Source: Malurus cyaneus samueli (lineage: Eukaryota > Chordata > Aves > Passeriformes > Maluridae). Taken from it: a DNA stretch of 64,000 nucleotides. A program made the translations under genes and the position numbers. Under the pieces are notes generated by a model. That model made no database searches and was not told where the DNA came from. It was given only the letters and a program-made list of their open reading frames with translations. Within the stretch, counting starts at the first letter, position 1, and the number at the start of each line of letters is the position of its first letter. The stretch spans positions 36,535,298-36,599,297 of the forward strand of contig CM019217.1 of assembly GCA_009741485.1 (NCBI GenBank), in the 5' to 3' direction. This document shows positions 51,801 to 64,000 of the stretch, piece after piece.

Positions 51801-52279
51801 ATTTTCAAGAAAACAAGACGCCTTTCAAAACACTTTATTACTTACTTAATTATTTGAAGAAATTATCTGCTTAAACACTTTTTTTAGATTTGTAATACAG
51901 TTTTTCCCTCCTATTTAACCTATCATAACCTCTGCATTGAACACAGCCCATGAGAGAACAAAACATGCTCTTTTTCAAGAAAAACAAAAATATCCTGTTA
52001 TTTCTCTTTAAATTGCTTCAGATACCTGGTTTTATACTGTTGTATACTAACATTTCAGAGGTACTACTGAAATAGTGATTATCCTGCACTAATTCTGTTA
52101 TCTCAGAGCTCTTTCAAATAGAGGATTCACACCTATGACCAAATTGTTGCACCTTAAAAACTGAACCATATCACAGAAATTTATCATATGTATCTCTACA
52201 TAAACTGTGGTAAGTACAAGGTTGTCTTATGGCTACTAGTCCCACTATGTCAACTGTTCTAAAATAATTCCATGTCACC
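48859..52279. other. Non-coding sequence, no gene seen
   Basis: Mostly unique AT-rich sequence. The stretch at about 50535-50620 has the feel of an old amniote repeat ('...cagtgaatgacattt ... gactttggccctg') but is too decayed to name. I see no RNA gene. Confidence 0.6.
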
Positions 52280-52640
52280 TGCGAACTGTCACATTTGTAC
52301 TTGGCTGTCTTGACCATTTTAGCAGTAAAGGGACCAATACAGAGCCCTGAGGGAGAATATTTCTAACATTCCTCATGGGAAAAAACATGACCACTTATTC
52401 CTACCCTTTGTTTCTTATCATTTAAGCAGTTGTCACTCAGTTGTCACTGTATGACAAGTCCTTCCCTTTTACTCTGTAAGGTCACAGTGGAAATGGAAGT
52501 CCAGCTATGCCGTACAAGCTGGATTTACCCTTGTTCACATGGTAATTCATCATTCTTTCAAAGAGCCTTATTGGTCTTGCAAATCATATCTGTGTCTGTA
52601 AAATTTACCGACTCTTCCCCAAAGCATCGTATTTGAGTAT
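52280..52640 (-). mobile_element. Decayed CR1/L3-type LINE segment (antisense)
   Basis: Phrases such as AGGGACCAATACAGAGCCCT followed by GAGGGAGAA, then TACCCTTTGTTTCTTATCAT, then CAAAGAGCCTTATTGGTCT, follow the order of an old vertebrate CR1/L3-type sequence that I remember in this plus-strand reading ('ggtcccagtacagacccctgagg ... ctctttgtttcctgtcattcagccag ... tcaaaagccttactgaagtc'). I believe that reading is antisense to the element's coding strand; the orientation is less certain than the family. Heavy divergence shows great age. Confidence 0.45.
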
Positions 52641-55514
52641 CATATTCTAATATGTTCTCTATAAATTTACCTAGGCTTACATAAAGATATCTAGAAATAC
52701 CAGTATAGAATTTTCCTATCTTTGACACTCTTGGAAATAACATTTAGGTACTGAACATTTTTTCTTCCTTAATTTATCATTACAGAACAGACCTCTTCAA
52801 CTGATGTTTCAGCTGGAGTTAGCTCTTCAGACTCTCATTCACTGAAATGCAATTTGTGTGTACAATTCTGTAGTGAATACTAGTGTGAGGAACTCCCTTT
52901 GCTTTTCACAATGATTGGGATTTTCCTATACTGCCCCTTTTATATCAAGGTCATCCAACATTCCCAACCTCTTTTTGAAAGATTTTTCCTTTGAATGCAC
53001 AGGAAAGAGTTTTTTATTACTAACATTTTTTCTGTCAGCCAGTTGCCTAACTTTTTTTGGCCTGTCTAAATGTGGTTTTACATTTAAGACTCTGATTTTA
53101 CTTTAAAGAGATTAAGGGACACTATTTGCACAAGAAGTTGTTGAAACTATAGTTATATTCCGTATCAGAAGGGTGGATTTTAATTTCATTTAAGCATGAA
53201 TTAATGCAATTTAAAAACTGTATTAAAGTAAGAATTTTTGCTTGTCTAATACATCTCTCTACACTGTTGAACATTATAGAAGCACAAGTGTTTTGCTGCC
53301 TTATTCAATAAAGTCTGAAGATACTTAAGTTGCAATTCTCAGAACTCTCTCAGCCTTGAGGTTTAAGCATCTGGAATACAGCCACTCAGCTTCTGGAATG
53401 AAGCTGCTCAAGATGTAAATTGTATGTCTGTCCTCAGCCTTCCCTACTTGCTGCGCTTTGAAAAGCTGTACAGAAATTTTACCTGTGTATTGATGTCCAT
53501 TTTCTTCTACTCTCCAAGGCTGTTAGATAAGTCAGTACCTGAAACTGAATTCTGAATTCTGCTCCAGAAATCTTTAAAACATGAAGTTATAGGTCCTTTT
53601 GTCTTTCACTAGGTGACTTAAGGCTGATGCATGTTCTCCAAAATAAAAAAAAAAATCTGTGATTAGACTTTTTCTGCTATTGTTCTGGTAAAATACTTTT
53701 TTCTAGAAGATTTTGGATATTTTAAAAATAATGCAAATTATTTATGCTTTGTTTAATTATATAAAGAATCAGCATATTACAGGCAACACAAGCCCATCAT
53801 AACTTGAATTTAATTTTAAGGTTTGCCTCCATCCTTTCTATACACTTGTATGCTTTAAATTTCATTTTAAGTCTTTGTCTTTTAGTCACCAACAAGGGTG
53901 TCTGAATCTTTTTCTTGATCTTAATTTACATAAATAAATTTGTTTCTAAGTCTGCTTTGTTTTTAGCAGTTTTATTTCTGGGGGGATGTTATGTAACACC
54001 TTTTAACAGCTCTCCATCACATTGGAGCAAGAGGCATTTTACATTAAAAAAAACTTCTAATTTATTGATTGTACAAGGACTTGTGAACACTTTAGAAAAG
54101 GTGGACAGAATCAGGTACTTGCATCGATGTTTTCAGCTCTGATTGGTGGCTGCTGAGGGAAGAACAGATCAGAAATTTAGACTGAAAACAAAGAGGAGGT
54201 GTTCATTTGCCTAAGTGGGGAGAGTGGGCTGTGCAAATACAAAGCAGAGTCCTAAATTTTCAACAGCACTGTGCCAAAACTCAGCTTTAATTATAAACAT
54301 TAACTTGGATGTAGAACTTCAGTGTTGGCTCTATTTTGCATTCTAATCCCCTTACTACCAATCGTGACATCAGTACCAGCCCACTTCAGTTTTCCAATCA
54401 AGTGAAATGGTGGTAATAATATCTAATAATGTCCAGATATTGAGTGGAATAAACACAGTTCCTAAGCTCTTCTGAGCTGCAGCATGCTGCATAAAGAATG
54501 GTTTTGCAACAAATACAAAGTCTACTCTAAGATTCAGCCAGAGCTGAGCTTTTTTGGGTGATCCTCAAACTGATAGCGAAGATGCTTTCTGACCTCTGTC
54601 AGCATCTGCCATACCACTACCCAGCAACAGCTCAATAATAGCCACTTCACCAGGAGACCTTTAGAGTAAGATTGCCTTTCTTCTTAATTTAGTTACTTTC
54701 TTGGAAGTTCTCATAGGTGAATCACCATCCTTCACTCATTATGTCTACAAGTGAATGCCAGTTTGCAAGATTTCTCGCAAGATCCAATAATTTTATCATT
54801 AATCTCATGGCACTTGTTTATTTTAAAGCACCAACTCCCGCAATTACATAGAAATAGCAAATCTCAGCTCTTTTTTTTTTTTTAATCTGTGGGAACAAAA
54901 CCAACAACGATAACAAAGACAGTTGATTTGGATTTTTACACTAGCCCTCTCCCACACTGAAAACTTTAAAATGCAATGCTTATTGTTTCCAAATGCAGAG
55001 GAAACACTGCATTTCCTACTTTTAAAATGAGATGCCTCTTAAAATTTTCAACAAAGAAGATGAGGAGAGAGCCTGAATCACAAGTCTTCAATATTTAATG
55101 TTAGCTAGCACAAAATAGTGTTTCAACTTTTACTCATTGAAATTCATTCGAAACCCACTGTCAGTGTTTACTGGCACCAGACTATGGTCAGACCAAGAGA
55201 CTTTCCTTTGCACCTGCCATGGCAGAAGACAACCCAAGTCAAACTATTCCACTGGTGTCTGATCTCACTAAAACCACATGACAAACTTGATTTTGGCATG
55301 AACCAAAGGAATTGCTCACTTCCATTGCTTTCCCGCCCATATATGTTTTATCTTTTTTATCAAATGCTAGCTTGCTTCCCTCCCCCCACTGCAGCTGAGA
55401 GTTTACTTCCTTTGCCATATTTGTTTAACCTTTCTGGTCCATTGTATTTTCTCTGGCTTTACTTTTGGCAAGATCTTTCAGTGCAACATCATCAAATCTA
55501 GTTAATCTAGTGAT
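52641..55514. other. Non-coding sequence, no gene seen
   Basis: AT-rich sequence without a recognisable gene. A T run lies near 54869-54884. The 127-codon frame at 55118-55501 starts at GTG and has no recognisable domain. Confidence 0.6.
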
Positions 55515-55640
55515 CTTCACTCCATTTTCCAAACCACTAAGATGTTAATTAAAAACAGCTCTTACACTGATCTTTCAATTGATTTGGACAGTTAGATATT
55601 TTGCCATTTAACATTATCCTGTCTTCTAATCTCTGGGGCC
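55515..55640 (-). mobile_element. Possible second relic of the same old LINE type
   Basis: CTAAGATGTTAATTAAAAAC, then a 'cagct-type ggtccc' equivalent, then GCCATTTAACATTATCCTGT resemble the same antisense CR1/L3 phrases seen at 52280-52640 ('...aagatgttaaataagatcggtccc'), but more decayed. Low confidence. Confidence 0.25.
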
Positions 55641-55944
55641 ACATTAACATAAAAGGTTGAATTATGTTTTCAAATTATGGGCCATGAGACTTTACTTGAG
55701 CTGAGATAATGTATGTTAAGCTACTTTATTCCATTCTTTCACTAATTTTGAATTTCTCTTAAAGAGCATAAAAATGTATTAGCAACATTCATTCTTATTC
55801 ACCCAATATTGCATACTCCATGCAGGTTTAGAAATAATTTCTATTTATTTTTTCTTTCTTTTGCCCTTCATAACTTAAAACATTTTTTTAAAAGTATTAA
55901 TGGTCTTCATATCACACGAGGGTGAGTATTTAATCCTGTCCTAT

Positions 55945-56035
55945 AAACATTGAGGAGGAAATATTCAGTGATTTGTCCAAGGGTAGAGGGCAAGACTGTG
56001 ATGTAAAGAATAGCAGGGCTCAGTGGCCCTATCAC
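55945..56035 (+). mobile_element. Possible ancient MIR-like SINE fragment
   Basis: TGAGGAGGAAATATTCAGTG, then ATTTGTCCAAGGGTAGAGGG, then GCAGGGCTCAGTGGCCC parallel the MIR-type layout 'gaggaaactgaggca ... gacttgcccaaggtcacac ... agcagagctgggatt'. Many substitutions; recognition is by eye. Confidence 0.4.
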
Positions 56036-59000
56036 TCATAATATAATATAATGGTACTCTTAGAGCCAAATTCACTTTTTTGCCTTGGGCTTTTTTAAAT
56101 GTTGTTAATTGTTTTGGTATTTAACTTGGAATTGAGATTAAATGCCTCTACCATTTCTCCTCTATCTTTCAACCAATTTTTTGTTTATTTTTATATTAGT
56201 GATATGTACCCTTATATTATTCCTTTGCCCTGAGAAATATCAAATTCCTCCACACTCTTTTTCCTGATTACTTGAAAACACCCACAGTTATTCTAAAATA
56301 GTATTTCAACAGTTTTGTATATGGCACGCAAACCTGTAACCTAAAACATAGACCAGCTATGGATGATTTAGGTGAAAATTTTTGTTTTGAGCAGATTGGT
56401 TTTCTGTGGTTTAGATTTCTTTTCTTTTGTGCATTCTTTAATTTTTTCAAGCTCGGATTAGCTGTTTTGTTTAAGATGCATTAATTGCATTGAGAATGTA
56501 TTACTTCTGAACTTAGGTAATGCATACCAACACAAAACATGTGAAGAAGGAATTCCAGTTTTTATTCTCACCATTTTACTACAAAGTTCTGACTGTTCAG
56601 CTACCAGATCACAAATTAAAAGAAAAAAAAAAGTCTTTCTGAGATTTATATACCTATAAAAATGACATTTTGTGCCTGCACATAAGATACAGTAAATATT
56701 GCAAGGAATCAGCAGACTGTGTCATGCCACAAGGGGTCCCTTTTCAGAAACTGCCTGTAATGGGCACTGCGGGATTGATCTACCAGTGAATGCACTGGGT
56801 GCAATCTGCAGAATGTGGAAAAAGTGGAAAGAGGAAATAGGAGAGAGATGTCTGTCTTACAGAGAGTATGGCCCTAACACAGGGAGAAGAATGAGAATTA
56901 ATGCTTAGGAAAACTATTTTGTAGAGAATGCACAGCGGGAGAAACACCTAAGTCTTAACTTGCAGACCTCTCCTTAGCTTAGGACAGATTGCCACAAGGG
57001 ACTTGAAGAGAGAGAGGAATGGTGGAATAATTCAAAGAGAAATGCTCGATATTATCCTCTCAAAATATGCATGAAATAGTTCTGTTCTTCACAGCTGTTT
57101 TCTTTCATCTTCCTTTCTGATGGACTGCGATGTGAAGTGAGCACCTCCTTCCTGACAGTGCTTCCGCTTTGGGTTTGCTTTTTTATCCCTCATACAGCTG
57201 TTCTCATGGCAGCAGCTGTGCAAAGAGGCTGCTGATACCATGCAGCCACTAAAATCCTGTCTGTCAGTGAATTTCTTGCACCAGCATTGCATCAGCTTTT
57301 GGCACTGCTGGCAGAGTAGTGGGCAGGGTCTTGCTTTCACTACAATTTCTGCTGTTAGCACCAGAGCTGGAATATTATAGGGCAGAGCTGCATATCTGTC
57401 TTGTCAGTCAAAGGACTGTTCTGCAGAAAACGCAGTAGGGATTTTATCTACCTATTTTTCTAATTCAGTTTATTAAATTGTTTGGAGCTTTTACAACTTT
57501 CAAAGATGGAAAATGTATTTCTTTAAACACCTTTAAAACTCTCCAGTGGAGCACTGAATTTTATGCATTAGAACTTAAGGTTCCCACCAACATTGTCTGA
57601 TCATGTCTTGCCAGAGTTGGATCAGGCACAAGCCCAGTTAATAGATCTGGCTTCAGTAGGTCACATACACGTTGTTGTGAGTTAGGAATAAATGTAACAT
57701 CAGGGACTTGCTCTGATCCAGTGCACAAAAGAAACATCTCCCTCTCTTTGCCTTAGATTTAAAGGCACTTAAAATGGAAAATTTTGTTTGTAAGTAATTG
57801 TCTAGGAGTCAACAAGCTGGATGATATTAAGTGGGCTTTTAGTTATTAAGAAAAAAAGTACTCAAAAATGCATTCAAAATTTATTAAAAGAACAGGAGAA
57901 ATAAACTGCATTTCAAGGTGGCTGCTTGAAACCTTTATTCCTGTAGGTCCAATATATTTCTTGTTCTGGAAACCTGGAAAGCATGCATTTGTCTTCTAAG
58001 AGAAAAGGCATCAAGAACAAGAAGCCTAGACTAGGAAAAATAAAGTAATTTTCATATGAAGCCATAAAGGTGACTTCCAAGCACTGTAGTCTCAAATGAT
58101 TGCATTTTAAAGAGGTCCAAAGTTAATTTGCACATCAGCTTCAATGCTTGTCCTTGACTATCTCCAGATATGCCTTCAGCATCTTCATTTCAGTCAAGAG
58201 GTCTGTCCATCAGTAAGATCTCCAAGAGCTGTTTAGAAAAAATACCCTGACTGTAAGTACTTTGGAATATGCTGGCAAGTAACGAAAAAGCCCCTTATTC
58301 ACCTGTGGTAAAACTGACAGTAGGATAGATAGTCCTCACAATGCTCACTTTTAGCATTGACTTTCTGTCAAATGGCATTATTTTGCTATGATTTTTTTTT
58401 TGAAATTTGACCACAGTGACTGGAACAAGAAGGAGATTGTCATAGTAGAGAGCCTTAGATTTATACTGAGGGCTCTTATGCTGCTACCATACCTTTATCT
58501 TCTAATGCCACACGTTTTTCCTTTTTCCTGATCCCACTTGCTGGTATATATATGTCTACGTTTATCTTCATAGTATGGCAGCAGAATGGAGCATTTCCAA
58601 ATGTGCATTTTTTCACTAGTGGACCAAGCTAATGGTCACTCAATTTTCAGTGTGGTCTCTTGGTGTATTTCAAGGCTTGATGTACCTTTAAACCTGAATA
58701 TAAATAGGCTTACCATTTAGACAGCTTGTCAGCTCTTGTTTTCTGTATACGTGTGTGGGTTTAAGTAAAGGATGCTATATGGTAGAAAAGATCTTGCATA
58801 GCCATAGAAAGTGACTATCCCAAGATATAGACCTCTTTAGGAAATCATTTTATGTGAAATAATTAGGATTGATTAGTAACAAATGCTTTCATCTTAGTTT
58901 TTTGCCTATGTTGCATTTTAAAATAATTAAGAATCCAGATTGTTTCTGTTTTTCACCTTCATTTACTGGCACCCAGCAAAGAGGCCTACACTTTGATTTT

Positions 59001-61262
59001 AATCATGGCCAGACAGTGTAAGACCTTGGTCTTAAAGGCAAGCGCAGCAACAAGCTGAAACCCCGCTGTGTAATTTCAAAGCAATGTACTTCATGCTGCT
59101 AACCCTACAGTATGATTTCTGTTCTGCCAATGGCTCCAATAGCAGACAACTTCCAATTTGCACTTCTTGCATAAATCCACATTATGCCAATTGGTTTAGA
59201 AGAAAACCACAAGCTGCCCAGTTCAGCAGTCAGAGGTCTGTTAACAGATCTTTAACTATGATCTATTGTGTAGGAAAGTCTGAAATTATGGATGCAGAGT
59301 TTCACTTTATAGAGCTCTCACTTGGCTATGCAGTTTTTCTTGAGATAATTATAAGTGTTTATTTTGGCTTTTAACAAGTTTAATCACATTATTTAGCATG
59401 TTCTGATTTTGTCACTGAGGCGACCATTACTCTTGCACACAAGTTTTGCCTAATTGGCAGCAAGAGGAGAGAATGGGATTTAAAGCAACTAATTGCACTG
59501 GACCTCACAGATACCAAGATGTATCTCTTTTAATTAAAACTTTTTACAAGATAGTTTACAAATGTAAAAACACTGTCCCTTGTAGGTACCTGCATCCTAC
59601 TTTCATTTTAAGTGGTTAAATGTTTTGGAAGTTCAGCTAAAAGATGACTGAGAAAAATATTTCAAAGCACAGAAAACAGACATTGAGAGTATAAAAGCAG
59701 GGAGTTCAATAAGGCCCTTCACTTAGATAGCCAAATTCCAATTTATAAATAACCTTGGCTGCCTGTAGAGAGTAATTCAGTCTGTTAACTTCAGGCCACC
59801 ATTTAAGTACCAAGCTGTGCCAAATTGCATTTGATGGTTTTATAATGGTATGACTACATTATACTAATATGAGATCTATAAAGGTATCCTCTAGTGGCAG
59901 TTTCAACCCAGGTCTCCAGTGATAAAAATGACATTCATATTTAGCAGATCTTTCCACTGAATCACAGGTGTCTATTACTACTCCATGTTACACAAAATAT
60001 GCATTTTGCATTGCAATTTAAAGTGCATACCAGTTCCTAATTTAAATGGGCTTGTGATTTCTAATGCTTGCAATTTAATTTTTTTTTCAGAAATCTAAGA
60101 CTATACTTCTTGAGGCACTTCACCTACTCTGAAGTATGGGACTACAACTCTGTCAAAAGTGACTGAACAAGTAGCATTCGATGGATAATTGTTTGCCCAA
60201 AGGGAGTGTTATTTCTTGATCTTTGGCATGAAATAACATAGGTAAACGGCACAAAGGTAAACGCTTGCATCAGGATATTGTCTCACCAAAGATTTCCCGG
60301 GTCACAGTGGCATTTTCCAGTAAGCAGGACATCTTCACCCCTCCTCCAGTGACCCAATGAAGTTGAATGCCTTTTGGAAGGTTAAGCTCTGTACACAGAG
60401 GTCATGGGACTCGGCTGAAGCTGGAGGGTCTGTTTATTTTCTTCATGTGTTGAACTATATTTTTCTCTGGGTGTGAACATAGCTTTCCAGCCTTCACAAA
60501 TGATCCAAGGAAAAGATCTTACTGACTAAGACGAGGTTTGTTGCTGAGCAATTCAAAATATTCACATCTTTCCAGATGACGCATAGCAGCTAAGGAGAAT
60601 ACTCATTTAAACACTGAATTGTGTTTTAAACTCTAGTAATCAGAGGCAAAGCCTTTACTGAAGTAATGGTGCAATTACTCAGACACTTTTTCAAACATAT
60701 CTTGGAGGAAGAACACTCAGAATGTATCCCTCTAGCATCAGCAAGCACTGAAAGGTTTCCCTTTGCGTGCTGTAATGCCCTGAATTATACCATGCAAAAC
60801 AAAGCACTGGGAATGTTTTAAACTTGCTGGCTCATGTCACAACGCCTGCACATTGAAACAGTCACAGTTATGTGTAACTGCTTGGAAAGAGGATTGCTTT
60901 TGTAAAAATTGTAGCTATGTCTTTATTTCTGATTTAACCATTTCTGAATCCATGTAGGTTAAAAATATCTGCAGGTTTTAAGTAGCAGACAAAGTGAGTA
61001 TCTTCACTTTCAGGAATCCAGAGATGAAGCATCCACATCAAATAGATTCTCAGTGTCCTCCTTAGACAATTTTGAGGCTCTTGACATGTCCTATTTTTAT
61101 CTCCTTACAACTCCAAGCTATAGCCAGTAGATTAAACTCCAAGCTGTTAAGCTTTTTTTTTTTAATTCTTCTTAAAATCTTCCTGTAAACCAGGGGAATT
61201 CTGGACAAATATTGAGTATTTCCACTAGGTTAGTGCACCAGGTTAGTGTGCAACATCTTTTT
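56036..61262. other. Non-coding sequence, no gene seen
   Basis: Unique AT-rich sequence. A cysteine-rich minus-strand frame (57089-57361, 90 codons, GTG start) is discussed as a finding and is not called as a gene. A near-palindrome ATGCATTAATTGCAT lies at 56476-56490. No RNA gene was recognised. Confidence 0.65.
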
Positions 61263-61285
61263 NNNNNNNNNNNNNNNNNNNNNNN
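61263..61285. other. Assembly gap or masked bases (23 N)
   Basis: Twenty-three consecutive N, directly after a short T run. The true gap length may differ. Confidence 0.95.
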
Positions 61286-61979
61286 TTGCTTACTTCCTAG
61301 GGAGAAATCTTCACTTACATATGATGGCAGATCGAACACACTGTGACTGAAACTAGATGGAGTAACTCCTGGTTTCAGGTCAGAAAAGGTCTTCAGGAAG
61401 AGTCATCTCCTACAGGTCTGACAGTGCAATATGTCTATCTTTTTTAGTAGTCATAATATTTACAATTCATTATTAATAACGAATTTCATAGTAATTCTGT
61501 CACTGACCAGACAGTGAACTTAAATAACTCATCAAATGTGCATTTCGATATTTGCTGGAAAATGAGGCATTCTAACATAATGGCCACCTCCATTGCATTA
61601 TGTCAGATTTTTTTATGTTAGACTTTGGATTGTACTACACGTATTTCATTGTGGAGCTTGTCAGGGTCTTGATTAATCTATGGCACTAGAGGGTCTATTT
61701 TTTGAATACTTATTAAAATAAGTCATGAAGAGACAAATTTAATAAAGCAACAACATTTTGGACCAATTTAAAAGCCAATTACAAATATAATATTTCATGA
61801 CCAGAAATCACGCTGGTATGAAACTTAATGTAATATCCTTGTATTAAGCAGCCTTTAAAAAATAAGGACTTTATTTTGACTTTTCTTTTCTAAGATAGGC
61901 ACTTTAGAAAACCATTGTGGAATAAGAGAAGAAGTTTCCACGTAAAATATCAAACCAGTTTTGCACCTATATTTTACTT

Positions 61980-62014
61980 GAATCACCTAAAATTTTTGTG
62001 AATCACCTAAAATT
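61980..62014. repeat. 20-bp tandem duplication, 1.75 copies
   Basis: GAATCACCTAAAATTTTTGT at 61980-61999 is followed by a partial second copy at 62000-62014. Confidence 0.85.
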
Positions 62015-62704
62015 ATGTCTTACAAAGCTAATAATAATGATAATCTGTTATCTGCTAAGTATCAACATCAAGTCCAACAGCTGGCACAGTTCTTCTTTTA
62101 AAATTGCAAAAAAACTCATAAACTCTGCTGGCATTTCCAGTGGTAGACTTTTCCCCATAGGAATTTGAAAGATGATAGTCATTCTCGTGATGATGCCAGT
62201 TTTTAGATAAGATGTCAGACCTGTGTGCAGAGTTCATTTCCAGTTATTTGGGGCTTCCTGGACTGTTTTAAGAGGAAGAGTATTCAATATACCAACCCTG
62301 CTAAGCCCTGCTAAGGAAATCTCATTTGAAAATTTTAATTGCTTTTTTAGTAATGAACTGTTGTCTTTAAGAACAAATTGTTTTTCAAGGAAGACTGAAG
62401 CAATTATTTTTTATAGCTCACATATCATTGGAATTCTTCATGTATTTATGTTGGTGTCCTTTGGAGCAGAACTGAAACTTAAAATAAAGTAAAAAGAGTT
62501 CATTTAATTTAATTGCACTTCATTTCATTTCTCCATTGGTGCCTTTGAATGTGCAAATTTTCTCATTATATTTAAAGAAATAAAAACTAAAATTCCATCA
62601 TCAACAACCCCTGGAAGTAAACAAAGTTTTATGTATTTTGAAAAAAATATTTGTATGCACATGAGCCTTATATGGCATTCCACAGTGGGGTGCACACAGC
62701 GTAT

Positions 62705-62765
62705 ATTAGTATTTTATCCTCATAACACACCTGGTAGCACTGAGTTGAAGCAATGGCTATGGATG
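62705..62765 (+). mobile_element. Possible MIR-like relic
   Basis: TTTTATCCTCATAACACACC resembles the MIR-type phrase 'catttaatcctcacaacaac', followed by a shortened 'gaggt' region. Very decayed and short. Confidence 0.25.
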
Positions 62766-63407
62766 TGAATTATGTGTGTTAAACTGACAAAAAGTGACTC
62801 ATCTGTCATGTCAGGAGCAGGCCATGTGTCAAAACACTCACCCTCTGCCTTTTTTAAAACTAGCAACAGGAATTTTTGAGATCAATGCAGACAGGTTTGG
62901 CACTGTAGAAGTGCACTCCCTGAATGAGGAGAAATATCACGGCTTAGGAAGCCCTTGGGAAGGTATTGGGATACCATGACTATGACAGGTTTTTTTCTAG
63001 TCTACCCATCTGTTTCACAGAGAAGGAACTGAAAAAACCTATGCTGCCATTTCTACAAGTCCTGGGAGGTCCTACAGGCGTTGGGTAAGTGAAATTTAAT
63101 GCAGGATTTACTTTAAAATAGAAATGGAGATATTTTTTCCACCATAATAAACTATTTTACTTTAAATGAAACCTGCCTAAAAACTGTGTATTTAATTTTG
63201 ATTTTACAAGTAGGAATATTTCCAATGGCACTCTAGATTTCCTTTTGAAAAGCTTCCATTTTGCAGAAAGCAGAGATTTTTCCATCCAATTATTCTGATA
63301 ACAGAACAAAATTCTGACAAAGAGAATCAGCCAGGTTCTAGGTTAAAAGGTCATTATATCTGTTACAGATATTTCTCATGCTATAACTTCTTCAACCTCA
63401 TTCTTTA

Positions 63408-63431
63408 CTTGTTTGCTTGTTTGTTTGTTTT
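63408..63431. repeat. (TTTG)n microsatellite with one GCTT interruption
   Basis: CTTGTTTGCTTGTTTGTTTG-type repeat, about five units. Confidence 0.85.
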
Positions 63432-64000
63432 ATTTCTTACTTCTGGCCTTGGAAAGTAACCATTCACTAAATTATTTCATTAAGTAAGGTGTTGATGTTG
63501 CATGTGAAAAATGCTCAAAGAGCAAACCTGATCTTGAGCTGCTGAGCACAGATAGCAGAGAGAAGGGTCCTGACTGCCTGAAGGGCTGTGATGGGTACAA
63601 AAGGTAAAATTGGGACAGTTAATGCTGGGGTAGCCAGGGGCAAATTGGTCACAGTGTAACCCAACTGCAAAACTCCCAGATGCTACAAGACTAAGCCCTG
63701 GGCCAAAAAGCAGTGCTTAAATGTCAAAAATTTGCAGATAACATTCTCTCTTGAACTATGCCAATCTGGAGTCAGTGTAATAATTCAGAGAAATAGTGTG
63801 AAACAAGAAAATACACCTGCAGGGAAAAAATGTAAAAAAAAAAAATTAAAAAATAAAACAGTATAGGCAATAATATGCTTTTTCACTGATTTAATTGTTT
63901 AGGCTACCTTTCTTGGAATGCAAATATTTATTTTGATTTTCAATTTTAGAAATGATAAAAAAAATCACCATATTGTAAACAGGAGAAGCTTCACCCAACA

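Larger units (their letters stand above)
61286..64000. other. Non-coding sequence, no gene seen
   Basis: AT-rich unique sequence. It holds a 20-bp tandem repeat (61980-62014), a possible MIR-like relic (62705-62765) and a TTTG tract (63408-63431). The short frames at 62055-62237, 62223-62492 and 62794-62979 have no recognisable domain. Confidence 0.65.

Noticed and set aside
55118..55501. 127-codon plus-strand frame
   Set aside because: It starts at GTG, has no known domain and adjoins old repeat sequence.
63001..63040. Additional MIR-like phrase ('catctgtttcacagagaaggaactga')
   Set aside because: Too short and too diverged to call without a library search.
1..64000. CRISPR arrays, operons, riboswitches and other prokaryotic systems
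   Set aside because: The sequence has vertebrate features (CR1 LINEs, CpG depletion, long A runs), no dense coding, and no regularly spaced repeats with spacers.

Overview
This window looks like nuclear DNA from a bird, probably a neoavian and possibly a passerine. The evidence is a CR1 LINE tail of avian type at 9135-9308, further CR1 scraps, ancient amniote-type LINE and SINE relics, AT-rich and CpG-poor composition, mononucleotide runs of 20-26 bases, and two assembly gaps. The species and chromosome cannot be read from the sequence. Family names come from recognising motifs by eye, with no database comparison.

I found no protein-coding gene, tRNA, rRNA, recognisable microRNA or CRISPR array. 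The open reading frames are short (at most 221 codons). Many begin at non-ATG codons, none shows a domain I recognise, and they do not join into spliced exon chains. The longest (221 codons, minus strand, about 20.6-21.3 kb) is an artefact of a GC-rich LTR-like block containing long T runs. The window is best read as intergenic (gene-desert) DNA or the inside of a very large intron.

Layout. 1-9 kb: AT-rich unique sequence with one old CR1-type tail (4551-4612). 9.1-9.3 kb: the clearest CR1 tail, minus strand. 9.3-17.8 kb: unique sequence. 17.8-19.7 kb: two direct copies of an unidentified element of about 225-231 bp, 92% identical by hand alignment and 1675 bp apart. 20.56-21.33 kb: a GC- and CpG-rich block on the minus strand with a polyadenylation signal, most like a relatively young solo LTR. 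21.3-34.6 kb: unique AT-rich DNA. 34.6 kb: a short CR1 tail. 38.4-38.7 kb: a second, weaker LTR-like segment, plus strand. 41.4 kb: two adjacent inverted repeats. 42.7-43.1 kb: an unexplained 135-codon ORF. 45.4 kb: a CR1 scrap. 48.8 kb: a five-copy 16-bp minisatellite. 52.3-56.0 kb: old LINE and SINE relics. 56-64 kb: unique sequence with one gap.

There is no gene set here that could work together. If the window has a function, it is most likely regulatory (distal enhancers or LTR-driven transcription), and comparative alignment and expression data would be needed to show it. I did not find a convincing new biological system. The best leads are the paired unknown repeat near 17.8/19.5 kb, the CpG-rich LTR-like island at 20.6-21.3 kb and the nested hairpin at 41.4 kb.
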